Assembly: GCF_030317145.1 (NCBI RefSeq)
Contig: NZ_JASZYE010000002.1
Location: 558,001-622,000 of the forward strand
DNA from: Variovorax flavidus
GTDB taxonomy: Bacteria; Pseudomonadota; Gammaproteobacteria; Burkholderiales; Burkholderiaceae_C
Length of the DNA stretch: 64,000 bases
Direction of reading: 5' to 3'
This document shows positions 26,899 through 35,357 of the stretch, piece after piece. The translations under genes and the position numbers were made by a program. Every line of letters starts with the position of its first letter. The first letter of the stretch is position 1. The notes beneath the pieces are model-generated. The model was not told where the DNA came from and searched no databases. It worked only from the letters and a program-made list of their open reading frames with translations.

Positions 26899-27195
26899 AT
26901 GGCACACCCTACTTGCGCGCTCGCGCGCCCCCCGGACTTTCCCTTCGCTGAAGACGACCCCGGCTATTCCGGCTCACTTGCCGCCGAACTCGTCGGCCAT
27001 ATCAATGCCTTGAAGGAGATGCACGAGGCCACCGTATGCCTTCGTGGCCTTGTCGATTCATGGCGAGCGGCGGGCGGCCGCGACTCCGGGGTCAGTCCCA
27101 AGGAGGTGCAAGCCTTGTTGAAGATGGTCCATGCGGAATACGACCGCCGCCTCAAGGCCTCCTTGGTCGTCACCGATGCCTTCTTGAACCGGTAG
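26899..27195 (+). CDS. Small protein of unknown function behind the structured leader
   Basis: A 98-residue soluble protein from the ATG at 26899, which has TGGAGG at 26887-26892. The predicted content is largely helical (SLAAELVGHINALKEMHEATVCLRGLV, then PKEVQALLKMVHAEYDRRLKASL). A hairpin GCGGTT-GTAGCA-AACCGC (26863-26880) lies directly before the ribosome-binding site. Such small ORFs downstream of C4-like leaders occur in prophage remnants. No homologue is recognised with certainty. Confidence 0.6.
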   Translation: MAHPTCALARPPDFPFAEDDPGYSGSLAAELVGHINALKEMHEATVCLRGLVDSWRAAGGRDSGVSPKEVQALLKMVHAEYDRRLKASLVVTDAFLNR

Positions 27196-27213
27196 CTTCC
27201 GGTCCGAGCCGAC

Positions 27214-27624
27214 TCACGCCAACTCGAACACCACGTCCTGCGCGCCTTCCCACAGCACCTTGTTCCCAAGCGCGCGCAGGTTCTCCTTCCCTTCCACGAT
27301 CGTCAGGAAGTGGTTGCCGGCGAGCTGGCCCATCTTGCTCGCGAAGCTGCAGGCGCCGTAGGCCAGGATGATCTCGGTCTCGCTGTAGCCGCCTGGGTAG
27401 AACAGGATGTCGCCCACCGACGGGTGGCTGGTGTGGTTCTCGAAGCCGACGCCGAGCTGGAACTCGCCCAGCGGCACCCAGCAGCCTTCGCCGCTCCAGC
27501 GCACGTGGATGAGCCGTTGCCGGTAGGGCAGCAGCTTGGAGAACGCCGCCACGGTGAGCGGTGCGTCGGGATGCGTGACGGCGACGAAGTCGAAGCCGCC
27601 GGCGGTGATCTTGATGCGGGTCAT
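27214..27624 (-). CDS. DUF3830 family protein
   Basis: A 136-residue protein of the DUF3830 family, which has a cyclophilin-like beta-barrel fold. Recognisable stretches are FSKLLPYRQRLIHVRWSGEGCWVP and PSVGDILFYPGG. The molecular function is unknown. DUF3830 genes sit beside amidohydrolases and ABC transporters in many catabolic clusters, as here: it is the last gene of the minus-strand cluster, 20 bp after the amidohydrolase gene. A role in handling a small heterocyclic substrate is an inference from context. Confidence 0.75.
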   Translation of the reverse strand: MTRIKITAGGFDFVAVTHPDAPLTVAAFSKLLPYRQRLIHVRWSGEGCWVPLGEFQLGVGFENHTSHPSVGDILFYPGGYSETEIILAYGACSFASKMGQLAGNHFLTIVEGKENLRALGNKVLWEGAQDVVFELA

Positions 27625-27644
27625 GTCTCGGTGTTTCCTGGGGG

Positions 27645-29153
27645 TCAGCCGCAACAGCCGCCCATGCGGCCGTCGCGATAAAAGGGGGCAAGGTCCTGCG
27701 CGAGCGCGTTCACGGTGGCGCGCCAGCCGCCGTGCGCGGCGTCGGCGGCCAGGGCGGCGCGCATGCGTGCGAGCAATTCGGTGCGCAGCGCGGCCTCGTC
27801 GATGCCGGTCACGCGGCCTGCCTCGACCACGGTGCGGCCGCCGACGATCACGTCCGCAATGTGCGTGCCGTTGCCGCGCGCCAGCAGCAGGTCGAGCGGG
27901 TCCGTGTCGGCGAAGAGGGCGTCGTCGTCGAGCGCGTCCCAGTCCAGCAGCACGATGTCGGCCGGTGCGCCGGGCGCGATGCGGCCGCTCGACGCCGCGG
28001 AGGAGCCCGACACGCTGCGTGGGCCGTGGCGCGACGCAAAGCCCCAGAGCTGCCCCGGCGTCATGGTGGTGTCGAAGCCCCATCCACGGTGCAGCGCGTA
28101 GGCCAGGCGCGCCTCGCGCAGCGCGTCGTCGTCCTCGTCGAAGGCCATGCCGTCGAGTCCCATGGCTACGCGGCAGCCTTGCCGGAGCATCTCGGGCAGC
28201 GGAGCGATGCCGGACTTCAGGCCCAGGTTCGAACTCGTGTTGACCGCGATGGCCGCGCCGCGTTCGGCAATCAGGGCCAGCTCATCCGGTCGCGCCCAGG
28301 CGCAATGCGCGAGCGTGAGGCGCGGGCTGAGCAGTCCGATGCTGTCGAGGAATTTCACGATGCCGTCCGGATGCACCCGGTCGGCCCATTGGCGCTGGTA
28401 CTGGGTCTCCAGCAAGTGCATGTGCACCGGCCGGCCGGTGTCGGCCGAAGCCCGCGCGATGGCTTCGAGCAGCGGCGTGCTGCACCACTGCACGGCCGTG
28501 GGGCCGTACTGCACGGTGACGTGGTCGCTGCAGCCGTCTTCCTGCACCATCGCGGCGACCTCGTCGACCAGCGCGAGTTGCTGCGCGGGCGCGACCGGTT
28601 GCACGCCGAGCCGTTTCGCGACTGCGTCGCGGATGCCGGGGCGCAGCGCCGTCAACACCGCGGCATCGTCGCAGTAGGCGATGCCGTTGCGGTCGCGCAT
28701 CGCCACGGCGAAGCCGATGCGCACGCCGACATCTCGCGCGGCACGTGCCACGGCGCGCGCCTCGTCCACGTAGGGCATGCCGCCCTGCACGCGGGTGTAG
28801 TGAACCATCAGGTGCGCGACGCCGTTGCGCACCGAGCGTGCGAAGGATGTCGCGGCGCAGAGGTAGGGGTCCATGCCCGGCACCACGCCCAGAAAGGGCA
28901 GCCAGCTTTCCAGCGGCTGGTTGAACGCACCCAGCGTGGCGCTGCGAAATGTGCGCGCATGGTCGTGCGCGTTGGCGAGCGCCGGCAGTGCCAGCCTGCG
29001 ACGGCCGCTGCCCGCGCCCGGCTGTGCCTCGATGGAAGCCACGCGCCCTCCCGCCAGGCCGATACGCACATCGCGGCGCGCAGCCTCCTCGCCCGGGTCG
29101 GCCAGCAGCCAGGCGCAGTCGAGAAAGGTGGCGTCCGCCGCGGGCGTCGTCAT
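27645..29153 (-). CDS. Metal-dependent amidohydrolase (cytosine deaminase / chlorohydrolase type)
   Basis: A 502-residue amidohydrolase-superfamily enzyme. Metal-binding and catalytic motifs are ALANAHDHARTFR (HxH), VHMHLLET (His and Glu), LTLAHCAWARPDE (His) and VAMGLDGMAFDEDD (Asp). The frame is that of deaminases acting on purine, pyrimidine or s-triazine rings (AtzA/TrzN, 8-oxoguanine and cytosine deaminases). The C-terminus ends in MGGCCG, an unusual cysteine pair. The start overlaps the stop of the upstream binding-protein gene (ATGA). It probably removes a ring substituent before ring opening by the other hydrolases. Confidence 0.82.
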   Translation of the reverse strand: MTTPAADATFLDCAWLLADPGEEAARRDVRIGLAGGRVASIEAQPGAGSGRRRLALPALANAHDHARTFRSATLGAFNQPLESWLPFLGVVPGMDPYLCAATSFARSVRNGVAHLMVHYTRVQGGMPYVDEARAVARAARDVGVRIGFAVAMRDRNGIAYCDDAAVLTALRPGIRDAVAKRLGVQPVAPAQQLALVDEVAAMVQEDGCSDHVTVQYGPTAVQWCSTPLLEAIARASADTGRPVHMHLLETQYQRQWADRVHPDGIVKFLDSIGLLSPRLTLAHCAWARPDELALIAERGAAIAVNTSSNLGLKSGIAPLPEMLRQGCRVAMGLDGMAFDEDDDALREARLAYALHRGWGFDTTMTPGQLWGFASRHGPRSVSGSSAASSGRIAPGAPADIVLLDWDALDDDALFADTDPLDLLLARGNGTHIADVIVGGRTVVEAGRVTGIDEAALRTELLARMRAALAADAAHGGWRATVNALAQDLAPFYRDGRMGGCCG

Positions 29154-30202
29154 GGGGCCGCCACCTTGCGTTCGGCCAGCGGCGGCAGGAAGCGGCGGTC
29201 GAAGACCTCGGCAGCGGTCGGCACGCGGGGCAGCTCGAATGCCTCCTGCACCTGGATGAGCGAGCGCGCGAAGCGCGCATCGCTCACGTCGCCCAGGCCG
29301 ATGGCGGCGGCTTCGGGTGTGAGCATCACGGTCTTCAGCGTGTACATGAGTCGGCGCTTCTCCAGGTCCTTGTTCAGCAGCGGCTCGCGCTTCATGAGGG
29401 CGGCGATGGCGGCGTCGGGGTTGGCGATGGTATCGCGCAGGCCCTTGTGGATGGCACGCACCAGCCCCGCGACGGCCTGCGGGTTGTCCTTGATGAGCTT
29501 CTGCGACACCAGCACGCCATTGCCGTACAGCTCGACGCCGAGGTCGCCGTAGTGGAACCAGCGGATGTCCTTGTCGGGGTCGATGCCCTGCGCCACCAGG
29601 TTCATGTAGCTGGTGACCGAGAACACCGCCGAGCCGTCGACGTGGTCCTTCAGCATCATCTGCTCCTGCAGGTTCGGCGCCACGTTGGTCCACTTGACCT
29701 TGCCCGCATCGACGCCGCCCTTGCCCGCGATCACCGGGAACATCCGCGAGGCCGCGCCGCCGGCCACGGTGCCGAGCGTCTTGCCTCCGAGGTCCTTCAG
29801 CGTCCTGATCGGGCTGGTCGACTTCACGATCAGCGCGAAGGGCGCGCGGTTGTAGATCATGTAGACCATCACCGGCGCCGTGCCTGGCTTGGCGACGGCG
29901 TTCTGGATGATCGCGTTGACGTCGCCGAAACCGGCCTGGTAGGCACCGGCCATCACCTTGGTCACGGCAGCGGCCGAGCCGTCGCCCTGGTCGATGGTGA
30001 CGGCCAGCTTCTCCTGCGCGAAGTAGCCCTTGTCCTCGGCCAGGTAGTACCAGGCGTGGATGCCCTGCAGCTTCCAGTCGAGCACGAACTTGATGGGCGT
30101 GACGGACTGCGCAACGGCCGGGCCGGCCGGCAGCCATGCGGCGAGCGAAGCCAGTGCGGCGAAGGCGATGGCCGCGGACCGGCGCGAGAGTCGATGGTGC
30201 AT
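29150..30202 (-). CDS. ABC transporter substrate-binding protein, NMT1/THI5-like (copy 1)
   Basis: Periplasmic binding protein of 350 residues with a signal peptide (AIAFAALASLAAWLPAGPAVA). The mature start is VTPIKFVLDWKLQGIHAWYYLAEDKGYF, characteristic of NMT1/THI5-like proteins that bind pyrimidine-like or sulfonate ligands. It is paralogous to the protein at 35358-36395 (shared patterns VTIDQGxGSAA, AGAYQAGFGD, SPIRTxKDLxGKT). It lies downstream of the permease and ATPase genes. The ATG at 30202 is preferred; in-frame codons upstream are low-complexity. Confidence 0.9.
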   Translation of the reverse strand: MHHRLSRRSAAIAFAALASLAAWLPAGPAVAQSVTPIKFVLDWKLQGIHAWYYLAEDKGYFAQEKLAVTIDQGDGSAAAVTKVMAGAYQAGFGDVNAIIQNAVAKPGTAPVMVYMIYNRAPFALIVKSTSPIRTLKDLGGKTLGTVAGGAASRMFPVIAGKGGVDAGKVKWTNVAPNLQEQMMLKDHVDGSAVFSVTSYMNLVAQGIDPDKDIRWFHYGDLGVELYGNGVLVSQKLIKDNPQAVAGLVRAIHKGLRDTIANPDAAIAALMKREPLLNKDLEKRRLMYTLKTVMLTPEAAAIGLGDVSDARFARSLIQVQEAFELPRVPTAAEVFDRRFLPPLAERKVAAP

Positions 30203-30270
30203 GGTGGCTCCAGGGTGGGATGAAGAGGGAAATGAAGAGGGAAATGAAGTGCGAAGAGGCCGCGGCGTGC

Positions 30271-31050
30271 TCATGCCATCGCCATGTCGGTCTTGCGCTG
30301 CGCCCAGCCGGTCATGCGCTGTTCGACCAGCGAGGACACGGCGTAGAGCGCCACGCCCATCGCGGCCAGCAGGAAGAGTCCCGCGAACACCATCGGCACG
30401 TCGAAGTTGCCGCTGGCGATCATCATCACGGTGCCGATGCCCTTGTTCGACGCCACGGTCTCGGCCAGCACGGTGCCGACGAAGGACAGCGTGATCGCGA
30501 TCTTGAGCGACGCGAACAGGTAGGGCAGCGTGCGCGGCAGGCCGACGTTCCAGAGGATGTCGCGCTTGCGCGCGCCGAGCACGCGCAGCACGTCCTCCAG
30601 CTCGGGCTCGGTGCTGGCGAGCCCGGTCGCGACGTTGACCACCACCGGGAAGATGCTGATCACCATCGAGGTCAGGATCGCCGGAACCGTGCCGGCGCCG
30701 AACCACACCACGAAGAGCGGCACCACCGCCACCTTGGGGATGCTGGAGAAGCCGACCAGCAGCGGATAGGTCACGTCGTAGGCAAGCTTCGACGAGCCGA
30801 TGACGACACCGATGACGATGCCCGCCAGCACGCCGAGCACGAAGCCGGCGAAGGTGGTGTAGAGCGTCTGCACCGCGTGCGGCCACAGCAGCGACATCTT
30901 CTCGATGAGCACGCTCGCGATCTGGCTCGGCCGCGGCAGGATCAGGTCGGACACGCCGAAGGCCAGGCAGACCAGCTCCCACAGCACGAAGAAGCCGATG
31001 AGCGCGCCGGCGGACAGCAGGCGCTGACGGGTTCGAGGGGAGAGGTTCAT
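30271..31050 (-). CDS. ABC transporter permease (SsuC/TauC type)
   Basis: Inner-membrane permease of 259 residues with about six helices. It carries the EAA-loop that contacts the ATPase (VLRVLGARKRDILWNVGLPRTLPYLFASLKIA). It belongs to the nitrate/taurine/sulfonate/pyrimidine-type permeases and starts four bases inside the ATPase gene (ATGA overlap). Works with the ATPase at 31047-31943 and one or both NMT1-type binding proteins of the cluster. Confidence 0.92.
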   Translation of the reverse strand: MNLSPRTRQRLLSAGALIGFFVLWELVCLAFGVSDLILPRPSQIASVLIEKMSLLWPHAVQTLYTTFAGFVLGVLAGIVIGVVIGSSKLAYDVTYPLLVGFSSIPKVAVVPLFVVWFGAGTVPAILTSMVISIFPVVVNVATGLASTEPELEDVLRVLGARKRDILWNVGLPRTLPYLFASLKIAITLSFVGTVLAETVASNKGIGTVMMIASGNFDVPMVFAGLFLLAAMGVALYAVSSLVEQRMTGWAQRKTDMAMA

Positions 31051-31943
31051 GCCGTCACCTCTTCCAGCGTGGCGGTCGCCGTCGTGGTCGCGGCCGCAGC
31101 GGGTGGCGTCGCATCGCCGTCGCGCCGTGCATCGGCGATGCGCATGCGCAGTTGCTGCACCAGCGTGGCGAACTCGGGCGCGTAGCTGCTCTCCAGCGTG
31201 CGCGGCCGGGCGAAGCCGACCTCGCGCGTCTCCAGGATGCGGCCGGGCCGCGAGCTCATCACGCAGATGCGGTTGGCGAGATAGGCGGACTCGCGCAGGT
31301 CATGCGTCACCAGCAGCACCGTGGGGCGTCGGTCCATCCACAGCTTCTGCATGATGTCCCACAGCTCTTCGCGCGTGAACTGGTCGAGCGCGCCGAAGGG
31401 CTCGTCCAGCAGCAGGAGTTCGGGGTCGTGCACCAGCGCGCGGCACAGCGACGCGCGCTGCAGCATGCCGCCCGAGAGTTGCCAGGGCCGCTTGTCGCCA
31501 AAGCCCTTGAGGCCGACCTGCGCCAGCAAGGCCTCGACGCGGTCCTTGTACTCGCCATGCTTCTTCTTGCCGAAGTGCTGGCGGAAGGGCTCGACGATCT
31601 TGAGCGGGATCATCACGTTGTCGCGGATGGTGAGCCACGGCAGCATGGTCGGGTTCTGGAACGCGAGGCCGATGCGCAGCCGCGGCGCCTGCGACGCATG
31701 CGTGCCGCCACCGGGCTGCGTGCCGGCCGCGCCGACCTCGCGGCCGCCCGCGATCACGGCGCCCGCGCTGGGCCGCAGGAGGCCGGCCACGAGTTTCAGG
31801 ATGGTCGACTTGCCGCAGCCGCTCGGGCCGACGAGCGCCACGAAGTCGCCCTCGTCGATGCCGAGCGTCGTGTGGTCCAGTGCGATGGTGCCGCCGCCGT
31901 AGCGCAGCATCACGTCGGAGAGTTGGATGTAGGCATTGCTCAT
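31047..31943 (-). CDS. ABC transporter ATP-binding protein (SsuB/TauB type)
   Basis: ATPase of 298 residues: Walker A GPSGCGKST, Q-loop FQNPTMLPWLTI, signature LSGGMLQRA, Walker B LLLLDEPFGALD and switch histidine VTHD. An insertion around residues 70-86 (VGAAGTQPGGGTHASQA) and a Thr/Ala-rich tail exceed the usual 250-265 residues. It is coupled to the permease gene and follows the ring-opening hydrolase gene by 8 bp. Confidence 0.93.
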   Translation of the reverse strand: MSNAYIQLSDVMLRYGGGTIALDHTTLGIDEGDFVALVGPSGCGKSTILKLVAGLLRPSAGAVIAGGREVGAAGTQPGGGTHASQAPRLRIGLAFQNPTMLPWLTIRDNVMIPLKIVEPFRQHFGKKKHGEYKDRVEALLAQVGLKGFGDKRPWQLSGGMLQRASLCRALVHDPELLLLDEPFGALDQFTREELWDIMQKLWMDRRPTVLLVTHDLRESAYLANRICVMSSRPGRILETREVGFARPRTLESSYAPEFATLVQQLRMRIADARRDGDATPPAAAATTTATATLEEVTA

Positions 31944-31951
31944 GGCAGCTT

Positions 31952-33070
31952 TCAGAGGGATGGAATGGCGAAGATGGCTGCGACTGGCCCGCCGCCGGGC
32001 GGCCCCTGGTGCTCGGCACCGCCCGACACGTAGAGCGCCGTGGACCCGACCACCGAAGCCAGCACGCCGCCGACCGCCGCACGCGCGTGGCGCGTGGAGT
32101 TGATGTCGGAGTCGTTGAGCATGGTGTGGCGTGCCTCGCGCACGAGTCCGCCGGGGCTCGCCTCGGCCTTGGCCAGCAGGTTGACCAGCCGCGACGCGAT
32201 GACATCCGCATCGCCCTCGGGGTCGAGCCCGAAGCGCTCGCGCAGCATGCGGCGCACGCTGTTGCCGTCGATCGCGTCCTGCATCACCGTGTGCGCGATG
32301 CGGAAGCGGGAGGCACTGCCGGCCGCCTCGCCGAGCACGATGACGACGTTGCCGTCTAGCTCGATGCCGGCCGAGGCCGAGGCCCGCGCCGAGAACAGCG
32401 CGCCGTCATGCAGGATCGCCGCGTCGTCGACGGCCTCGAACTCGCCCAGTGCAAGGCCGACGCCCAGCGCGGAGGCACCGCGCGACCAGCCCATCGACTC
32501 GTAGGTGTCGCGCGTGACGGTGGCCGCGCCGCGCTCCTGCGCCGCGCGGATCTTGGCCGACGTGAGCAACGGGCACTTGACCTGCACGAAGTGCACGTCC
32601 GCCGCGTCGTCGATGCCGGCGTCGCGCATCGCGGCCTTCACCGCCTCCGCGGTGGCCTCGACCTGCGCCATGCGCCCGAGTTCCTCCGCGGCGAAGTCGC
32701 GCGTGTGCGCGATGCCGACCACGAGGCGCTTCTCGTCCGTCACATCCGCCGCATGGGCGGGGCCGCGCGCGAACACCGTGAAGTGCGGCGACAGCACGCC
32801 TTCGGTGCCGCCGGACATCACGAGCGCCACGCGCTCATGCACCTGCGCGGCCGTGCAGTCGAGGTGAGGCGCCAGGAAGTGGCACCAGGCCGTGGCCGCG
32901 AAATCGCGCGTGTGGTCGTTGACGCAGCCGTTGCCTTCGGTCTTTCCCATCACGGCGACGATCTGCCGGGGGTCGAGGCGCTTCGCATCGACGAGCGCCT
33001 GCACGCCTGACAGGTCGGCCGGCCCGTCGCATGGCACGCGGAACACGTCGACTTTCTGTGGGGCGCTCAC
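31952..33070 (-). CDS. Ring-opening amidohydrolase, cyanuric acid hydrolase / barbiturase family
   Basis: A 372-residue member of the small CAH/barbiturase (AtzD/TrzD) family, whose three repeated domains each supply a Ser-Lys pair. Matching segments are VAVMGKTEGNGCVNDHTR, VMSGGTEGVLSPHF, VHFVQVKCPLLTSAKI, GWSRGASALGVGLALGE and the C-terminal GGAEHQGPPGGGPVAAI. These enzymes hydrolyse cyanuric acid to carboxybiuret, or barbiturate to ureidomalonate; which one cannot be decided by eye. The GTG start at 33070 overlaps the stop of the upstream hydantoinase-type gene, so translation is coupled. Confidence 0.85.
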   Translation of the reverse strand: MSAPQKVDVFRVPCDGPADLSGVQALVDAKRLDPRQIVAVMGKTEGNGCVNDHTRDFAATAWCHFLAPHLDCTAAQVHERVALVMSGGTEGVLSPHFTVFARGPAHAADVTDEKRLVVGIAHTRDFAAEELGRMAQVEATAEAVKAAMRDAGIDDAADVHFVQVKCPLLTSAKIRAAQERGAATVTRDTYESMGWSRGASALGVGLALGEFEAVDDAAILHDGALFSARASASAGIELDGNVVIVLGEAAGSASRFRIAHTVMQDAIDGNSVRRMLRERFGLDPEGDADVIASRLVNLLAKAEASPGGLVREARHTMLNDSDINSTRHARAAVGGVLASVVGSTALYVSGGAEHQGPPGGGPVAAIFAIPSL

Positions 33071-34527
33071 AGGGCGTCCACCAGCGGCACGGCGTTCGCC
33101 GGGATGCCCGCGGGCGCGTCGACGATGGCGCTGCTGTAGTGCTCCATGTTGCGCGGCTTCGGGGTCGGCATCTTCTGGATGCCCTTGACGGAACGGCCCC
33201 AGCCCGCCGCGTCGGCGACGAGCTTGCCGTCGCGCATCACGAAGCGCCCGCGCAGCAGCGTGTGCAGCGGATAGCCTTGCACGGCCCGCCCGTTCCACGG
33301 CGAGATCTTGCTGATGCTCTGCAGCTTGTTCTGCGACAGCGTGCCGGCGCGCGTCATGTCGACGAAGGCGATGTCGGCATGCGCACCGGGTGCGATCACG
33401 CCCTTGGTGCCATACAGCCCCCAGGCCCGGGCCGGCGCCACCGAACTCCACCGCACGTAGTCCATCAGCGAAGCCCGGCCGCGATTCACCTCGGTCAGCA
33501 TCAGCGGCATCTGCGTTTCCACGCCCGGAAAGCCGCAGTCGCATTCCCAGATGCTCTCGCGCGTCTTCTCCTCGGGCGTGTGCGGCGCGTGGTCGGTTGC
33601 GATCATGTCCAGCGTGCCGTCCATCAGCGCATCCCACAACGGCTGGTTGTGGCGGGCTTCGCGGATCGGCGGGTTCACGCGCATCACGCCGCCGAGCTTC
33701 AGCATGTGGTCGGTGTTGAGCAGCAGGTATTGCGGGCAGGTCTCTGCCGTGACGTCGACGCCGCGGCGCTTGAACTCGCGCAGCAGGTAGAGCGAATCCG
33801 CTGCGCTGTGGTGCGCGATGTGCACGCGCGCGCCGGTCCACTCGGCGAGCGTCAGCACGCGGTTGATGGCCTCGATCTCGGCCACCGCCGGCCGCGCCGC
33901 CAGGTGCGCCATCGAGTCGATGCGCCCGGCGTTCTGCAGGTGCTTCTGGCGACGGAAGAGGATCGACGAGTTCTCCGCATGCACCACCGTGCGGATGCCC
34001 AGCGGCGCGAGGATCTCGAAGCCTTCGAGCAGCGCGCCGTCGGTCGGCGCGGGCAGGTTGCCGAAGGTGTTGCCGACGAAAGCCTTGAAGCTCGTCACGC
34101 CGGCATCGAGCAGCGCTTCGAGCTGGTCGATGCTCTCGTCGCCCAGCAGGCCGTGGATGCCGAAGTCGCAGTACGACGATTCGGCCGCCTTCAGCTTGAT
34201 CCGGAGCGCCTCCACCGTGCCGGTCGGCGGGTTGGTGTTGGGCATCTCGAAGACCGTGGTCACGCCGCCCATCGCGGCAGCGGCGGACCCGGTCTTCCAG
34301 GTCTCCTTGTTCGGATAGCCGGGATCGCGGAAGTGGACGTGGCTGTCGATGGCGCCGGGCAGCAGGTAGAGGCCGTCGGCGCGCATCTCGGCGCGGGCGG
34401 GCGGCATCGTGTCGTCGTGGCCGACGGCGACGATGTGCTCGCCGGCGATGGCCACCGAGGCTTCGATGATCTGGTCCGGCGACACCACGCGGGCGCCACG
34501 GATGACGAGGTCGACTTCTCTGGTCAT
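33067..34527 (-). CDS. Allantoinase / dihydropyrimidinase-type cyclic amidase
   Basis: A 486-residue binuclear-zinc amidohydrolase. Metal ligands are seen in GAIDSHVHFRDPGYPNKE (HxH), TSFKAFVGNT (the lysine that is carbamylated), VVHAEN, VHIAHHS and MIATDHAPHTPEE. The motif spacing resembles allantoinases and type-III dihydroorotase-like enzymes. It would open a cyclic ureide or imide such as hydantoin, dihydropyrimidine or allantoin. It overlaps the CAH/barbiturase gene, and an SDR gene lies 17 bp upstream. Confidence 0.85.
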   Translation of the reverse strand: MTREVDLVIRGARVVSPDQIIEASVAIAGEHIVAVGHDDTMPPARAEMRADGLYLLPGAIDSHVHFRDPGYPNKETWKTGSAAAAMGGVTTVFEMPNTNPPTGTVEALRIKLKAAESSYCDFGIHGLLGDESIDQLEALLDAGVTSFKAFVGNTFGNLPAPTDGALLEGFEILAPLGIRTVVHAENSSILFRRQKHLQNAGRIDSMAHLAARPAVAEIEAINRVLTLAEWTGARVHIAHHSAADSLYLLREFKRRGVDVTAETCPQYLLLNTDHMLKLGGVMRVNPPIREARHNQPLWDALMDGTLDMIATDHAPHTPEEKTRESIWECDCGFPGVETQMPLMLTEVNRGRASLMDYVRWSSVAPARAWGLYGTKGVIAPGAHADIAFVDMTRAGTLSQNKLQSISKISPWNGRAVQGYPLHTLLRGRFVMRDGKLVADAAGWGRSVKGIQKMPTPKPRNMEHYSSAIVDAPAGIPANAVPLVDAL

Positions 34528-34544
34528 GGGATGTCCTCGCGCGT

Positions 34545-35336
34545 TCAGAGTGCGGCCCAGCCGCCGTCGACGGGCAGGTCGACGCCGGTGATCTGGCGCG
34601 ACACCTCGCTCGCCATGAACAGGCAGGCGTTGGCGATGTCGGCATCGGTGGAGACGCGCTTGAGCGCGTAGTCGGCGGCGTGGCGCGTCATCGCTTCTTC
34701 GAGCGTGATGCCCAGCTTCTCGGCCATATTGGCGCACACCTTCTCGCGAAAGCGAGGGCCGTCGACCATGCCGGGCGCGACGTTGTTGACGTTGATGTTG
34801 TAGGGGCCGGCTTCGAGCGCAAAGCTCTTGGTGATGCCGCGCAGGCCCCACTTGGAAGCCGAATACGCCAGCCGCCCGGCGCGCCCGCGCAGGCCGAAGG
34901 TGCCGCCGACGTTGACGATCTTGCCGCTGCGGCGCGCGATCATCGACGGCAGGATGGCGTGGATGGTGTTGAAGCAGCCGGTCATGTTGAGCTGCACGAT
35001 CTCGTTGAATTCCTCGGTGGTGGTTTCCCAGCCGGTCTTGCCGATCGGGCCCGAGCCGCCGGCCACGTTGACCAGCACGTCCACATGGCCGAAGACTTCG
35101 AGCGCATGCGCAGCCAGCGCCTCGGTCTGTGCGGCCACGGTCAGGTCGCAGGGCACCACGATGGCCTGCACGCCGAGCGCACGCGCCTCGGCGGCCACGG
35201 GTTCGATGGCGGCGGTGTCGCGGCCGGCCAGCACCAGCCTGGCGCCTTCGCGCGCGAAGGCCAGCGTCACGGCGGCGCCCATGCCCTTGGCGGGGCCGGT
35301 GATGAGGGTTACCTTGTCTTTCAGTTGCAAGTCCAT
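34545..35336 (-). CDS. Short-chain dehydrogenase/reductase (SDR)
   Basis: Classical SDR of 263 residues: cofactor loop TGPAKGMG (TGxxxGxG), NVAGG, active-site YSASK with the upstream VNVGGTFG serine-region replaced by Gly/Thr, and PVDGGWA at the end. The catalytic Ser position reads GGTFG, so a threonine may serve. It is placed between the binding-protein and cyclic-amidase genes. Oxidation or reduction of a ring hydroxyl or carbonyl in the same pathway is inferred. Substrate unknown. Confidence 0.85.
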   Translation of the reverse strand: MDLQLKDKVTLITGPAKGMGAAVTLAFAREGARLVLAGRDTAAIEPVAAEARALGVQAIVVPCDLTVAAQTEALAAHALEVFGHVDVLVNVAGGSGPIGKTGWETTTEEFNEIVQLNMTGCFNTIHAILPSMIARRSGKIVNVGGTFGLRGRAGRLAYSASKWGLRGITKSFALEAGPYNINVNNVAPGMVDGPRFREKVCANMAEKLGITLEEAMTRHAADYALKRVSTDADIANACLFMASEVSRQITGVDLPVDGGWAAL

Positions 35337-35357
35337 GTGCAGGTCTCCTGTGCGGGT

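Noticed and set aside
21023..27213. Attachment-site direct repeats or an integrase for the low-G+C island
   Set aside because: I compared both ends by eye and found no shared repeat, tRNA or recombinase gene; the mode of acquisition remains unknown.
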